A stretch of 64,000 nt of DNA from Ligustrum vulgare (Eukaryota; Streptophyta; Magnoliopsida; Lamiales; Oleaceae). Made by a program: the position numbers and the translations under genes. The stretch's first letter is position 1. Every line of letters starts with the position of its first letter. Shown here piece by piece: positions 1 to 11,360 of this stretch. The stretch spans positions 38,551,241 to 38,615,240 of the forward strand of contig OY743186.1 in assembly GCA_963555705.1 (NCBI GenBank), written 5' to 3'. The notes under the pieces were generated by a model, which did not search any database, was not told the DNA's origin, and saw only the letters and a list, made by a program, of their open reading frames with translations.

Positions 1-780
1 TTACAAATTGAAATAAAGTTACAATTGTATTTCCAACGGTGGTTGTGACGGCGACTGATTACAAATTAGGTGATGATCGGGGGTGGTGATGTTAATTAAT
101 TGCAATTGTAGTTAAATTTACAATTGTAACTAATTACAAATTGAAATAAAGTTACAATTGTAATTAATTACAAAACTGAAATAAGTTACTATTGTATTTC
201 CGACGTTGTGGCAGTGACCGATTACAAATTAGGTGGTGATCGGTGGTCGTAATTAATTATTACAATTTTAATTAAAATTATAATTACAATTGTAACTAAT
301 TACAAATTGAAATAAAGTTACAATTGTAATTAATTACAAAACTGATATAAGTTACTATTGTATTAATTAATTACAAAACTGAAATAAGTTACTATTGTAT
401 TTTTCGACGTTATGGCGATGACTGATTACAAATTTGGTGGTGGTGGTAATTAATTACAATTTTATTTAAAATTACAATTGTAACTAATTACAAATTGAAA
501 TAAAGTTACAATTGTAATTAATTACAAAACTGATATAAGTTACTATTGTATTTTCGACGGTAGTCCGACGACCACGGTTGTAGTGGCTGTTGATTACAAA
601 TTATACTAATATAATTAATTACGAATTACACTAATGTTTAACTAATTCATAAGTTACAATTGTAATTAATTACAAAACTGAAATAAAGTTACAATTGTAA
701 TTAATTACAAAACCTTATTTCTGATTTTAAAAGAATACCTGATTTTGAATATTATTTTGATACTTTTGTAATTAGTTACA
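1..780. repeat. AT-rich tandem repeat, period about 165-195 bp
   Basis: The block repeats a unit containing GTTACAATTGTAATTAATTA, then ACAAAACTGATATAAGTTACTATTGTATTT, then a short GC-richer segment (CGACG, GGTGGTGATCGG). The phrase GATTACAAATT before the GC-richer part recurs near 56, 218, 421 and 590, so spacing is irregular. The palindromic word ACAATTGT occurs many times. The array already runs at base 1, so its left end lies outside the window. No open frame of useful length is present. Satellite-like or transposon-internal origin cannot be told apart from this window. Confidence 0.75.
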
Positions 781-1153
781 AATTACCTGATTTCAAAAAA
801 TTTCATACTTAAATGTGTGTAATTGTGTACTTAACCCAATACACAAACATAAGAAGAAAAAAAGCCCAATTAGATCATACTTTAATTTTTATGTTTTAGG
901 GCCACAATTCTTCCAAATAAAATAAGTTGGTCCTTAAGTTAATTGCACATTCGGTCTTCAACTTTTGGAAGTGTACACTTTAGTCCTTTTTCTTCGTTTT
1001 ATCTCAATATTCGTCCAATTGTCATGAATTTGCTTCAATTCTTCCATCTTCTCGACTCTTGGGATAAAACCTGAAATAATGACCAATAATAACAACTAAG
1101 TAAAATTTATTCAAGAAAAACATTATAATATCCTAATTTCGACAGATAAATAA
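781..1153. other. AT-rich spacer, no gene seen
   Basis: No coding signal, inverted repeat or recognisable element end was found between the tandem repeat and the OTU-like frame. Confidence 0.5.
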
Positions 1154-1833
1154 GTGTATAAAATACACTTATCAAAAGTCAAGGAGGGCATAGCTAACGT
1201 TGTTGACGTCAAGTCCGATGGTCATCGTGGTTTTCGAGCAGTAGCTAGTTCGCTTGGGTTTGGAGAGGATGCTTGGTGTCAGATTCGACTTGACCTCGTG
1301 TGTGAAATAAAAGCTAATTGTGATACTTATGATAAATTATATGGTAGCAATGAACAGGTAAAAGAATTATTATATAAGTTGGATTACTTTACCACCGGCA
1401 CTCCTTTTGATCGATGAATGAGAATGCCTGACATGGGCCATCTCATAGCCTCATGGTATAATGTTGTACTTGTTCTTCTATCTTCCATACAGTGTTTAAC
1501 ATTCTTACCACTGCGCTCTCAACCTCCTCTACCAAAAAGTCATAAGATTATCACATTGGCTTTTGTTAATGGCAATCACTTTGTTAAGGTATTTTCATTA
1601 TGTTAAGATTTTTTAGTTAATTGATTTAAAGTTGGAGTTGTTCATTATATTTACCGCTTATGCAGGTCAACCTAAAGCCCAATTGTCCAATTCCACCGGT
1701 GGCATGTAATTGGTACAAATATAGAGACGATATTGCGAGTGGTTGGGAAAATCCGTATAAAGCACGGATTGAGACATTCAAAAATATGATTGGTTATGAT
1801 ATTGCTATACAAGAGATTATTAGTTTAGATTAG
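1154..1833 (+). pseudogene. OTU-domain cysteine protease-like fragment, broken
   Basis: Two in-frame open segments (1154-1417 and 1418-1588), followed by a probable intron at 1589-1665 (GT...AG) and a last exon at 1666-1833, read as the plant OTU domain often found with Mutator-like transposases or FAR1/FHY3-type proteins. Visible hallmarks are DVKSDGHRGFRAVA (the Asp-Gly...Gly-Phe-Arg-Ala core), MPDMGHLIASWYNVV, the His segment NGNHFVKV, then PNCPIPPVACNWYKYRDD and GWENPYKARIETF. The catalytic Cys expected right after DGN is Arg (SDGHRGF). The position where the family usually has Trp (DRW-M) is a TGA stop at 1415-1417. The exon join across 1588/1666 restores the frame through HFVKVNLK. OTU proteins remove ubiquitin-like modifiers, but this copy lacks the nucleophile and is truncated, so it is almost certainly dead. 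The upstream N-terminal part is missing. A Mutator-like origin is inferred from the family, since no transposase is present here. Confidence 0.82.
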
Positions 1834-2356
1834 ACTCTCTATAATATTCTTGAAGCACAGGATGAACTCAAACTTGTTATGCTATTATATTAAGAAATTT
1901 TTTTGGTTCTTCAATACTTTGGTTTGTTCTGTATTAGAATTTTGTTCTCTAGTCTATTCAGATCAAAACCAACATGAACTGCACTACATTTATGAACAAA
2001 TATAACCGGTCACTTATACATGGAGGAGCCAAAAACTGAACAAAAGATTCATTTTTACACACACAATGGAAGAGATCCAAAATATCAACAATATCAAACT
2101 GAGAAACTATATATTCACAAACTGGAAACCAAATTAAAGCACAAATTTTTTTTTCTCCCAATTCACAATTCAAGAACAAGATAGAAGAAAGATATGGATG
2201 AATGTTTCTAAGACAATTTATAGACATCAACAATTGAAAGATAAATTACATGGGACAGATTTTAAACCCATTAAACGAATTCAGGGAACATAAAAAAAAT
2301 TTTACCTGACCTTTACAGTGGACGACAAAAGGCTGGACATCCATCTTCATCAATGC
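1834..2356. other. AT-rich spacer, no gene seen
   Basis: This follows the OTU remnant. It contains short open frames without recognisable motifs. It could be the remainder of the same element, but no terminal repeat was found. Confidence 0.4.
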
Positions 2357-2490
2357 CCAACCCGACATTTTTCGATGGTTGGAGGCAGGGCGAATGAGGT
2401 TAAAAAACCCAACACCTAGCTGCAACCCGACGATTTTCGATGGTTGGAGGCAGGGCGAATGAACTCCAAAAACGCAACACCTAGCTGCAA
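2357..2490. repeat. 65-bp direct tandem duplication
   Basis: The segment containing CGATGGTTGGAGGCAGGGCG and ending in CAACACCTAGCTGCAACC occurs twice with a 65-bp offset (CAACCC at 2358 and 2423, then CAACC again at 2488). The copies differ by a few substitutions. No protein is recognised in either strand. Confidence 0.8.
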
Positions 2491-2520
2491 CCAGAAATCG
2501 TATGCAGTTCGTGAACCTAC

Positions 2521-2686
2521 CGACGCGAAACCTCAAAGTTGTTGAATTAGAGAATGAGCAAAACGAACCTGAAATTAAGCTGAATCGAGGTAGACGGAAG
2601 TGACGACGCGAAACCTCAAAGTTGTTGAATTAGAGAATAAGCAAACCGAACCTGAAATTGAGCTGAATCGAGGTAGATGGAGCTGA
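2521..2686. repeat. 83-bp direct tandem duplication
   Basis: CGACGCGAAACCTCAAAGTT starts at 2521 and again at 2604. Both copies continue through GAACCTGAAATT and GCTGAATCGAGGTAGA with few differences. Together with the 65-bp duplication just before, this suggests local slippage or duplication in a GC-richer island (about 2300-2820), possibly the sub-terminal part of an old DNA transposon. Confidence 0.8.
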
Positions 2687-3948
2687 ATCTCACCTAAATT
2701 CCGTGGGAGATGATTTCGTGATTGAGCTCGAAGCTTTAACTGAGAAGGAGAGACTGTACGCTGGATGAAATCGGAGGAGGCAAAAGGGGACGATTTTGTG
2801 ATTCTCAGACCATGGTGTATCGATTGTATTTGTATGATGTTAGGGTTATATTTGTAAATTAGTAGTGGTGTGTGTATAAAAATAATGTTTTAAGTGTAGT
2901 GTATTTATCATGTGGTGTGATAAATAAAAAATGTGGTGGTAATATAATTACCCTAAATATTATGTTTTTATTTTTTATAATTTTTAACATACTTTTGATA
3001 ATTATTTTATTTGAAATAACCATTATACCATTAAAATAAAATGAGAAATACATTGAATATATCAATGTATTCGTCGAATAAATTTATTTTTTATTAATTT
3101 GAGTTAAAACAAAAATTGTCCTTCCCAAACAATATCAATCCACTTCATTCAATAATAATAATAATAATCAATCAATCAATCAATCAATCAAAAAAAAAAA
3201 AAAACCCAAAATACCTTCCCATCGACTTCACTCATTCACTTGCAAATAGGGAATTCACCTCGCTCCATTTTCTTCACTGCAAACAGGAACAGGGACAACA
3301 TTGGATGAAAATTTGGGATATCGTCTTCAATAGTAAAAATCAAGATTTTTACCGTTTTAGAGGACTGGTTGGAGTTGCTCTAACTCATCTTCAACCCAAA
3401 ACTTCAAATTTCGAACCAAATAAACAATGTTTTTTTTTCCTTTTTAACGTAAGTTTGAATATTATTTTATTTGAAATATTTATTTTATCATCAATTTAAT
3501 TGCCACATGTGTTTGTATTTAAATTAACGGTAAAACGAGAAATAAATCAAATATATTTAGTTCCATAATTTCTTTCTTAGAATTAGTATATTGTTCCCAC
3601 AAATGTTCGATCAAAGTATTTCGTAGCGCAATGTGAGTCGAATTAATTTAATTTAATTGTACTACTTGGATTGTTTTTACTTTAATTATGTGATAAAAAT
3701 AATGGACAAATTAAAAACACAAATACAATAAATTAAATGAAGAATAACTATAAAACGATAAATACATCAACATACATATTCATCGAATGCAATTTTTTAA
3801 TTGATTTGAGCCAAAACCAAAATAAAAACAAAAATAGTCTTTCCTAAACAACATAAACCCAAAACAAAACAAATAAATATAAAAATAACCTAAACCCAAA
3901 TATAAAATAAAAAAATTGATAAAGGAAATTCTTTTATTTCAATACATA
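2687..3948. other. AT-rich intergenic with simple repeats, no gene seen
   Basis: A (AAT)n run followed by (CAAT)n lies at about 3150-3190, then a poly-A run near 3190-3203. Around 3350-3385 a short stretch (GACTGGTTGGAGTTGCTC) looks like one end of a Tourist-like MITE of the type seen complete at 30687-31236. No partner end was found, so it is a remnant at best. Confidence 0.5.
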
Positions 3949-6165
3949 TCTATACTACTTCTAAAAGACCCTTAAAGGGGGAAACTTTTTTGGACAATAT
4001 TAACTCGACAAATCTCTTAAATTCCTTATTCATCCTTAATGTTCATTAATGTCCATTTTCTTTAAAATTTTATTTATCAATTTTAATCAATTAGTTTACC
4101 TAAATAAATAACTTATCACATTTTAAACTATTCATATTCTCATTCCATTATTTTCAATCCATGCATAGGGACACCGATATATTCTTAAGAAATCTCTTCA
4201 TGTAGGTATGTTATTCAATACTTTCCTTATTTTCCATTTGCATATTTCGTAAATTTCTTATTTTTTTTTTATCGCTTTAGTGTGTGAGAAAAGTTATAAT
4301 AAAAGCAGATGAACAAGAGAATCGAAATGTTTAAATCTTGACGTGCTTTAAATCTCCGTCTATAGAGAGATGTTCATAGGTGGTGGAAACCTTCATGACT
4401 TGGTGTCAAGGACCGTAGCAAAGGTGCCCCCGTGAACTTCGGAGTCGGTTGGGTTTTTTTAGTTTCTATTGAAAATGATAAATTCCTGATTGGATTTTTC
4501 CCGTTGAAGTCTACACATTAAAATCATGCAGAAATGAAGTTGAACAAGTACAAAACCTTTTGAAAACTTCTATGTATATGTTGGACAATACAACTCTTTG
4601 CAAGCTTAAATAATTGATTTTGCTTTTATGAATATTTTTATTGTTACCTCTTCAATTTTATGTGTTTATGTTTGGATGTGAAGTGGAAAGATCTACAGAT
4701 CCATAGCTTTGAATTTTATGAGCTGACTCATTCAGATGTTTCTATTATAATTATTTTAAGAATTCATTTGATTCTATATTGTAGAATGTATAACGCAAAA
4801 ATGTGATACAATTGAAATTGCAAACTAATTTTGAAACAGAATGACAATGAATCCACTTTCAATTCATAAAAAATGCTAATAATGCGCTTATATTTTCTGA
4901 ATTTGTTTTTATGAATGCTTCGTATTTCTTATAATAAATTTCAAGTTTTTTATAGACTTTTTATTGAACTATCAAATGAGATTTGAATAGAAATACTTAG
5001 AATTGAATTAATAGCAGTGCATATGATAGGGTGACTGTTAAGTTTCAAGGAGTAGAAGCAATCATAAGCTTTTTCTTGGGCGATTACAGGAAAAAATCTT
5101 ATAATAGGTATTATTTGAGAGATTTATGAATGGACTTATCTAATACTATTTACTGTTATCGAAAATTTGCTAGAGTCTTCATTTATTTCACCCGATCTTG
5201 TAGAATGATTTTTCATTATTTTTAATAGTTTGTACTTTTATTTTCTATTTGCAAATTTTGAGGTTTTTAAATATGTGAGAAAAAAAAATGTACTTTTTTT
5301 TAGAGGAAACATAATATTTTGTGCATTTTAGATGAGCAATCTAAAGGTGAAAAAATTTGTTATTACACTTTGACGAAAAGTACAGATACTCCAAGTTAAA
5401 GTTCCAAGTATAGAAATATACAAATGTGTTAAATGGAAAGCCAAAATACTCAAGTTCTGGGGGAAAACATATTCTGTATTGTTCGTTGGCTAAAAAATTG
5501 ATGAAATTGATTTAAGAAGTTTAAAGCCGGGGCATACATGGATATGTTCTCATCCATAACCTTATTTGATAGATGAACTCAAAGGAATTGATGTTGTCTT
5601 TTTTGAGAAGAAATTTGAGCACAAAACACGGATTTCTATGATGTCAATAAAATTCTTTTAGGATAGTCAAAGAGTTGATTAAGTTTTGGATTTTAGAGGT
5701 ACTTAGTGTAAGTGCATCCACGGAGCTATTTGAATCTCACGCACTCTCTGGTAATCACAATAAAATTAGCAATTATTAATTTTATATTTTGTAAATATAG
5801 CCCTAAAAATTCTTATTAATACCTCATCGAACCCATAAAATTTCATATCATGATTTAGTCAAACAAATGTCATTCGCCAGAAGGTACTCACAAGATTCAA
5901 GTTACTTTTAGTATTGTCATATTCAAAATCTTCGCTAATTGTATTTGTATTTCTATGTATATAAATAAATTTTCAATTTCTTCATTGTATTGTCTGATAA
6001 TATAATATAGTATGTTATTATATAATATAGCATGTTATTATATATTTATTATAATTATTACTTTAACTTTTTAATTATTAATAATTAATAAACAAAAAAT
6101 TTTAAAATATAGAAAATTTAAAATACTGTTGGACGATCACGTGCAACGCACGTGTATATCACTAG
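3949..6165 (+). mobile_element. Non-autonomous Helitron, both ends present
   Basis: The left end is TCTATACTACTTCTAAAAG, a typical plant Helitron 5' end, preceded by A (3948). The right end has a perfect hairpin, CACGTGC (6138-6144), loop AAC, GCACGTG (6148-6154). It is followed after 7 bases by CTAG (6162-6165) and then T (6166). Insertion between A and T without target duplication, a 5' TC and a hairpin-CTAG 3' end are the defining Helitron signals. The 2.2-kb interior has no Rep/helicase frame, so the copy depends on a partner elsewhere. A GC-richer patch at about 4360-4450 stands out from the AT-rich interior and could be captured sequence, but I do not recognise it. Confidence 0.9.
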
Positions 6166-6400
6166 TACACTGCAAACATGGCAACACATGGCAACACTAG
6201 TACACTTCAACAGTGCAGCTATATATGACGTGCAATGTTCACCAACTGCAAAAAATAGAGTTTGGTGTCCCAGATAACGACGCGGTTGGAGAAGAAGACG
6301 ATGGCATAATCAAGAATTTTACCCTTTTAGAGTACCGGTTGGAGATGGTTTGATACTATAGGCACCGAAGTAGTCTGTAAACCCATGATGGAGCTAGAAT
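6166..6400. other. Short spacer, no gene seen
   Basis: It contains a direct repeat of ATGGCAACA and a fragment near 6325-6350 (AGTACCGGTTGGAGATGG) resembling the end of a Tourist-like MITE. Nothing else was recognised. Confidence 0.4.
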
Positions 6401-7090
6401 AGAAACCAAGATCACAAATAATGAACAAGCAGAGAGAGTAGAAAAATTAATATTTGCTTCGCAGGGATAAGAATCCTTAATGGAGCTCTATAGAATGAGT
6501 CCAGCCACATCTCTCTCTTGATCATCCTCATGGACATGTCGGGAATTACATACAAATTCTCTCTCTAATTAATCCCACAGAAATTTTTGATATTCAAGAA
6601 ATAATTGAGCCAACAAGAAAAAAAACAGCAATACAAAATTTACGGACCGTCTAAGCTTTTAACTATATAATAAACTCTTACAATTATATAGAATTTTCGG
6701 TCACCAAACACCCAAGTATTGTAGGTAAAATAACCAAGCTTTATCACATCTACCATTTTCTACTTCTTTGTATAACCCCAAAGAACCCAAGAAAAATTAA
6801 GATGTTAGATTACATTTTTCTCATAATACTCTCTAGATAATGTGTAATTAATTGGCTCTTCAACACACATATTTATAGGTAGAGGTAACCCAAAAACTTG
6901 TATTACTTGTGCCCCAAGATATTTTCTTGTTGAAGTAGAATAATCGGAATAAGGAAAGAATTTCGTGCCAAAAAGATTATCTTCATTTTCTTTTCACCTT
7001 TAACTTGATCTTCAAGTTAACCACTTTAACAAGAAAATCAATTATCCAAGATATTTTTGGGTCAAAACCCATCAGGACATACATTTTCCA
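6401..7090 (-). repeat. LTR-like segment, probably a decayed copia-type LTR
   Basis: Read on the minus strand, this stretch has the layout of a plant LTR. An upstream region comes first, then a TATA-type box (TATAAATATGTG, around 6866-6878 on the plus strand), then a transcribed-looking leader with AT-rich 3' features. Possible TG/CA ends exist near 7084-7090, but I found no clean 5-bp target duplication and no flanking pol sequence. It could instead be the promoter and 5' leader of an unrecognised gene. Confidence 0.35.
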
Positions 7091-7206
7091 ATAATCAGGA
7101 ACCTGCAATCTTAAACATGTCAATTTACATTCCTGAATAGACCAGTAACTGAGTAATCATAAATTGATTATTATTTAATTTACTTTGTAAAATTGATTGA
7201 TAGCCT

Positions 7207-7930
7207 CAGGGGCGGACCCATTAAGGGTCCAGCGGGTGCAGCCGCACCCACTGGACTGGATCCAACCCAGAATTTTTTTGACCCATTTTTCAGTTACAAC
7301 ATTTTTTTTTGTCTTTTCAATTTCACTCTCGTTCTCTCTTCTTTCATCAATCTCCAAGCCACAAGTTCAAAACCTCGCCACCGTCGATCCAAAAATCCAA
7401 CCTCACCGCCGTTCGTTCGCCCACCACCCAGACCCAGACACTAATCCAGTTCCAGTACCTTACCTGCACTCGGAGTCGGCACCACAGTCCAGCTCCCACA
7501 GAGTCGCACAGCAGCAGCAACCAGCAAGCAACATCGCTCGAACTACTTGAAGTCTTGAACAAGAGGTCCAGAAGACCAGAGCCTACCATTTACGCTGTAA
7601 GCACCTGGAATTCTTTGGATTAATTAATTAATTTCAGCTTTATTTGGGTCATTGGTTGTGTTTGTGTAATGTGTATGTGTTTTATGTTTTTATCATTTCA
7701 TGTACTTGAGGTCTGGGTCTGGGTGGCGAGCGAACGAACGGCGGTGAGGTTGGATTTTTAGATTGATGGTGGCGAGGTTGTGAACTTGTGGCTTGGAGAT
7801 TGATGAAAGAAGAGAGAATGAGAGTGCTAAAGGTTTAGGTGAAATTGAAAAGAGAAGGAAAAAAAAAAAAAACTCTAGCTAAAAAATGGGTCAAAAAAAT
7901 TCTGGGACCCTTAATGAGTCCGCCTCCCTT
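7207..7930. mobile_element. Fold-back hAT-type element with ~230-bp inverted arms
   Basis: The left end begins CAGGGGCGGACCCATTAAGG. The right end reads GGACCCTTAATGAGTCCGCC, its near-perfect reverse complement. The inverted similarity continues inward for about 230 bp on each side (7207-7440 against about 7705-7930), including GTTCGTTCGCCCACCACCC on the left and GGGTGGCGAGCGAACGAAC on the right. The CAGGGGCGGA start is typical of hAT-type MITEs in plants. Small open frames inside (such as 7197-7550) are products of the arm and are not credible genes. The centre (about 7441-7700) is unique and could be captured or residual hAT sequence. No clean 8-bp target duplication was seen. Confidence 0.75.
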
Positions 7931-8461
7931 ATTTATTTATTTGAATAAAAAATACTGTTGGATGAGATTAATTATTAATCTACTAATTATCAGTATGCAA
8001 ATGAAGATTGAGATTTATGTGGAAAAAAGAGCTTGGAATCTGACTCTATCGGTAGTATTATGTATAAAAGAAATAATTATTTTAATAAATAGGACATACA
8101 ATCATGAATGAAAAAACAGCTCGCTAGCTCCATTTCTTAACTTTCTAAACAGCCCCCTAGTCTGTCTGGGTAAGTAATGACTAATAGCGTAATGGGTTTT
8201 TCAATTTCAAGTATTGAATTGTTTAATTTGTTTTGTAAATTGTAAGTTGTAACTTCTTTTTAATAGATAATGGAAATTAGGAGTTGAATTAGGAATTTAG
8301 AATGGAAAATCGACCTCACAATCGGATTGGAGACCAATGAATGAATGATAACTTAGTGGTGTATGCTGAAAAAGATGTATTTAATCAAATTGGTAATGAG
8401 ACTATTATTCGACGTTTTTCAAGTATGAGTGTCGCAATGAATACTATTGTTGACTTATGAG
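7931..8461. other. AT-rich spacer, no gene seen
   Basis: No motif or element end is visible apart from the 8-bp duplication CTTATGAG at 8454-8461 belonging to the next element. Confidence 0.4.
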
Positions 8462-8520
8462 CAGGGGCGGAGCCAGGGGGTGGGCCAACTGGGCCCTGGC
8501 CCACCCCTGGCCAAAAAATT

Positions 8521-8556
<36 letters not shown>

Positions 8557-8622
8557 CTTATACAAAACTCATCCCAAATTAAATTTGGCCCAGCCCAAAT
8601 AAATGGGCTGGCTCCGCCCCTG
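8462..8622. mobile_element. 161-bp hAT MITE with perfect 8-bp target duplication
   Basis: It starts CAGGGGCGGAGCCAG and ends CTGGCTCCGCCCCTG, the exact inverted repeat. It is flanked by CTTATGAG on both sides (8454-8461 and 8623-8630), the 8-bp duplication expected for hAT insertion. The interior is a poly-A run of about 27 bases plus GGCCCA-rich inverted sequence. It has no coding capacity. Confidence 0.95.
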
Positions 8623-8630
8623 CTTATGAG

Positions 8631-10206
8631 AAATTATTTTTTACATTATTCTATTTCGCACCTACTGATCTAAAATCCTGGGTCCGCAACTGGATAGCCT
8701 GGTGCTATCCACACTTTATCTTCCTCGTAGAAATAGGAATGTTGAGATCGGAATATGTTATATGTAGGGAAGGATCTAGCTAGTTGGTTGTGAGGGTGGT
8801 CAGTTTGTATCAGCCAATTTTTTTTCTTATATTAGGCATTAAAAAAAAAAAAAAATTCCATACCCATAGACAGTCGCTCGCTTCAATCCACTTGTGCTAA
8901 TTCAATATCCTAAATTCGGGAATATGACCTTGCTCCTCTGATCACTGCATGGTAATAACATCTCTCTCTCTCTCTCACTCTCTCTCAAAAAGTGAAAGGC
9001 ATACCTTACTGCTGACATTTTACTGCGCATTTCTGAGATGATATCCATCGTATGTAGTCTTTTGTTCTCTTTAACCAGTATGACAATTCTCTAACATTAA
9101 TACCCCAGTCCACAGGAAGACTTAATTAAAAAAAAATTATAATAATAATGGATGTATTATTTTAGTGAGCCACAGATAACAGCCATAGGAGTTAAATGTT
9201 CATCGATCCTAATTAACTCAGACTTGAAGACTGTCACCAGGATAATATTGTTTCTAGTATTCATCCTTGTTCACTTCAAAAAATAATCTGGACATGTGTT
9301 ACTTTCATAGTCAACTTAAGGAAATAATTTGGCTCAGTTTGTGATTAATTTGATAGAGTTTTTGGTATATAAAGTGAGAGTAAAATGGTTCAAAATGGTA
9401 TGATAATTTCTTTCCCAAGATTTTGCATGCATTACAATACAACAATCCTTCAATTTATAGATGAAATTTAAGGTTTACTATAAATAAAATAGATATTTTC
9501 TTTATTTCCAATACATGTAATGAAGATTTGTTGATGTAAGTTGTCAATTTCAGGCTTTATAGTGGGTCTCTCCAACTTTAATATCTGTGATCCACAAAGT
9601 AGGCTTCGTCCGCACGGATAAAAGGTGGCACCTACAACTTTCATATTTGGTGGCTCAATGTTATCTATTTGTCCACTTGCTAAGTGTTAAGGACGGTGTT
9701 GATGTTGAGCTCTTTCGACAAGATATATATAAGTTAAGCTCGATTTTTACTAAGCTGAAGATAGGACTGCCGTATTGATATTTGTGAGGTCGAGGTTTTC
9801 CTTCCGAGGTGGGTTTTCTAGGCTTCCAGTAGACTTTTCTTAAATGGACATTGGCCCATATGGGAGCATGTCTTCTCTTCTTGGACTTTGGCCTTGAATT
9901 CTAATATGTATATGTACAATCCTAATTATCGAAAAAAATTCCAAGACCTAATTAGCAAAAAGATTCCTACAACTCCAGAAACTCGTGATCATATTGTTTT
10001 TAAATTGGATTAAGCAAACTTATTTAATTTGAGTGTGTTTGGTAACTTGTTTATAAATAATATATTTTTTAAATTATTTTTTAACCACACACATAAAAAT
10101 ACTTTTCAACCATATATGCCTCGCAAACACCAAATTCTTTGTTTATTAAAAAAAAAAAAAAAACAAAGGATAAATTTTAATATGATTTAAAGTTGTCCAT
10201 AGTTTT

Positions 10207-10239
<33 letters not shown>

Positions 10240-11360
10240 CTTTGAAAATCTGTACTTACTATTGTAGGAAAAAAACTTGCTAAACAATAACAAAATAAGT
10301 ATAAACAATGCACAAATTATAGTAAACTTAATCAATAAAATCAATAATGAAATTTTATTAAACTAATTAGAATGTGAATAGGAGACAGATTAACGTCTGG
10401 AATGGGGCCTGTGTGTCAACATAGTGTCCTTAAAATATTATTCGCCCACTCACCAAAGTAACTTGAACACTTGCTTTCCAGGACACACGGCATGAATTGC
10501 AGTTGTGCGGTTTTACTAAGAACTATGCCAGAACTCGATCACCAAGCTACAAGAAAAGACAAGATTTTCGACAAACCTTTAATCTTAGGCGTTTTGGGAG
10601 TTATGGACATGGCTTGCACTTTGCGGCCAATTTTTTATCCATCTAGTCCGATATTCGTGTACACTGCCGCACACATGTTCAAGGCTCGAAGGCCAAGTCG
10701 GTTCAAGATTTTCACCCTCGTACGGGCGCGTAAGCCACATACAAGTCTTTATATAACAAATGGTTACACCTTACAAATTGTTAACCATATTTAAGTTGGT
10801 CCATAAACACTTTGGTTAAGGGAGTTTTCACTTGTGAATGTGAAATTGATCCCATATTAGAAAGAAATAGGGGTTTTAAAAAGGGATTGCAATCTCACAT
10901 TGAAAGATGAAGAGAATTGAGAGTAAATGGAACCTATAAATAGTGTCATCGCCGATCCCACATTTGAAAATGGGAAAAATGTGTTTCGTAATAGTGAATT
11001 TTGTTAGAATGTGGTTAAAAAGCATGAAATATTTTTGGGTTTATGTGTAAATTATTTTATTGGTAAAATGTGCGATTGAAAATAAGTTTTAAAAAAAATG
11101 AGTTTTTAAATAATGGATATCAAAGAGGGCTTTGTTTTTATTTTTCTATTTTTGTTTTAGAGCTGAATTTAAACTAAAAAAATTCCATTTCGAAAGGACT
11201 GTGAATTTTCATTGAGATGACTACCTCGAGTCACTATTTTCACAAAGTTGTCTTTAAAATTATAGGGAAACACCCTTAAATATAAATATTCATATTTAGG
11301 AGTATAGTTAATTATATCTTTACTCGGTGTCTTGCATTATAAATATACAAACTCTCTCAA
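8631..11360. other. AT-rich intergenic region, small repeats only
   Basis: It contains a (TC)n microsatellite near 8960-8990, poly-A and poly-T runs (about 10148-10164 and 10210-10237), and a partial MITE at about 10026-10130 of the TTTATAAATA / TTTTTAACCACA type that recurs across the window. Short open frames at 9587-9778 and 10471-10794 match nothing I recognise. At 10840-10960 three TCCCACAT-like words surround a TATAAATA box (see findings). Confidence 0.5.

Noticed and set aside
7197..7550. 117-codon frame and overlapping frames on both strands
   Set aside because: They lie in the inverted arm of the fold-back hAT-type element and mirror each other, so they are repeat products.
10471..10794. 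107-codon open frame
   Set aside because: No recognisable motif, no repeat of it elsewhere in the window and no promoter evidence. Composition is mixed but chance cannot be excluded.
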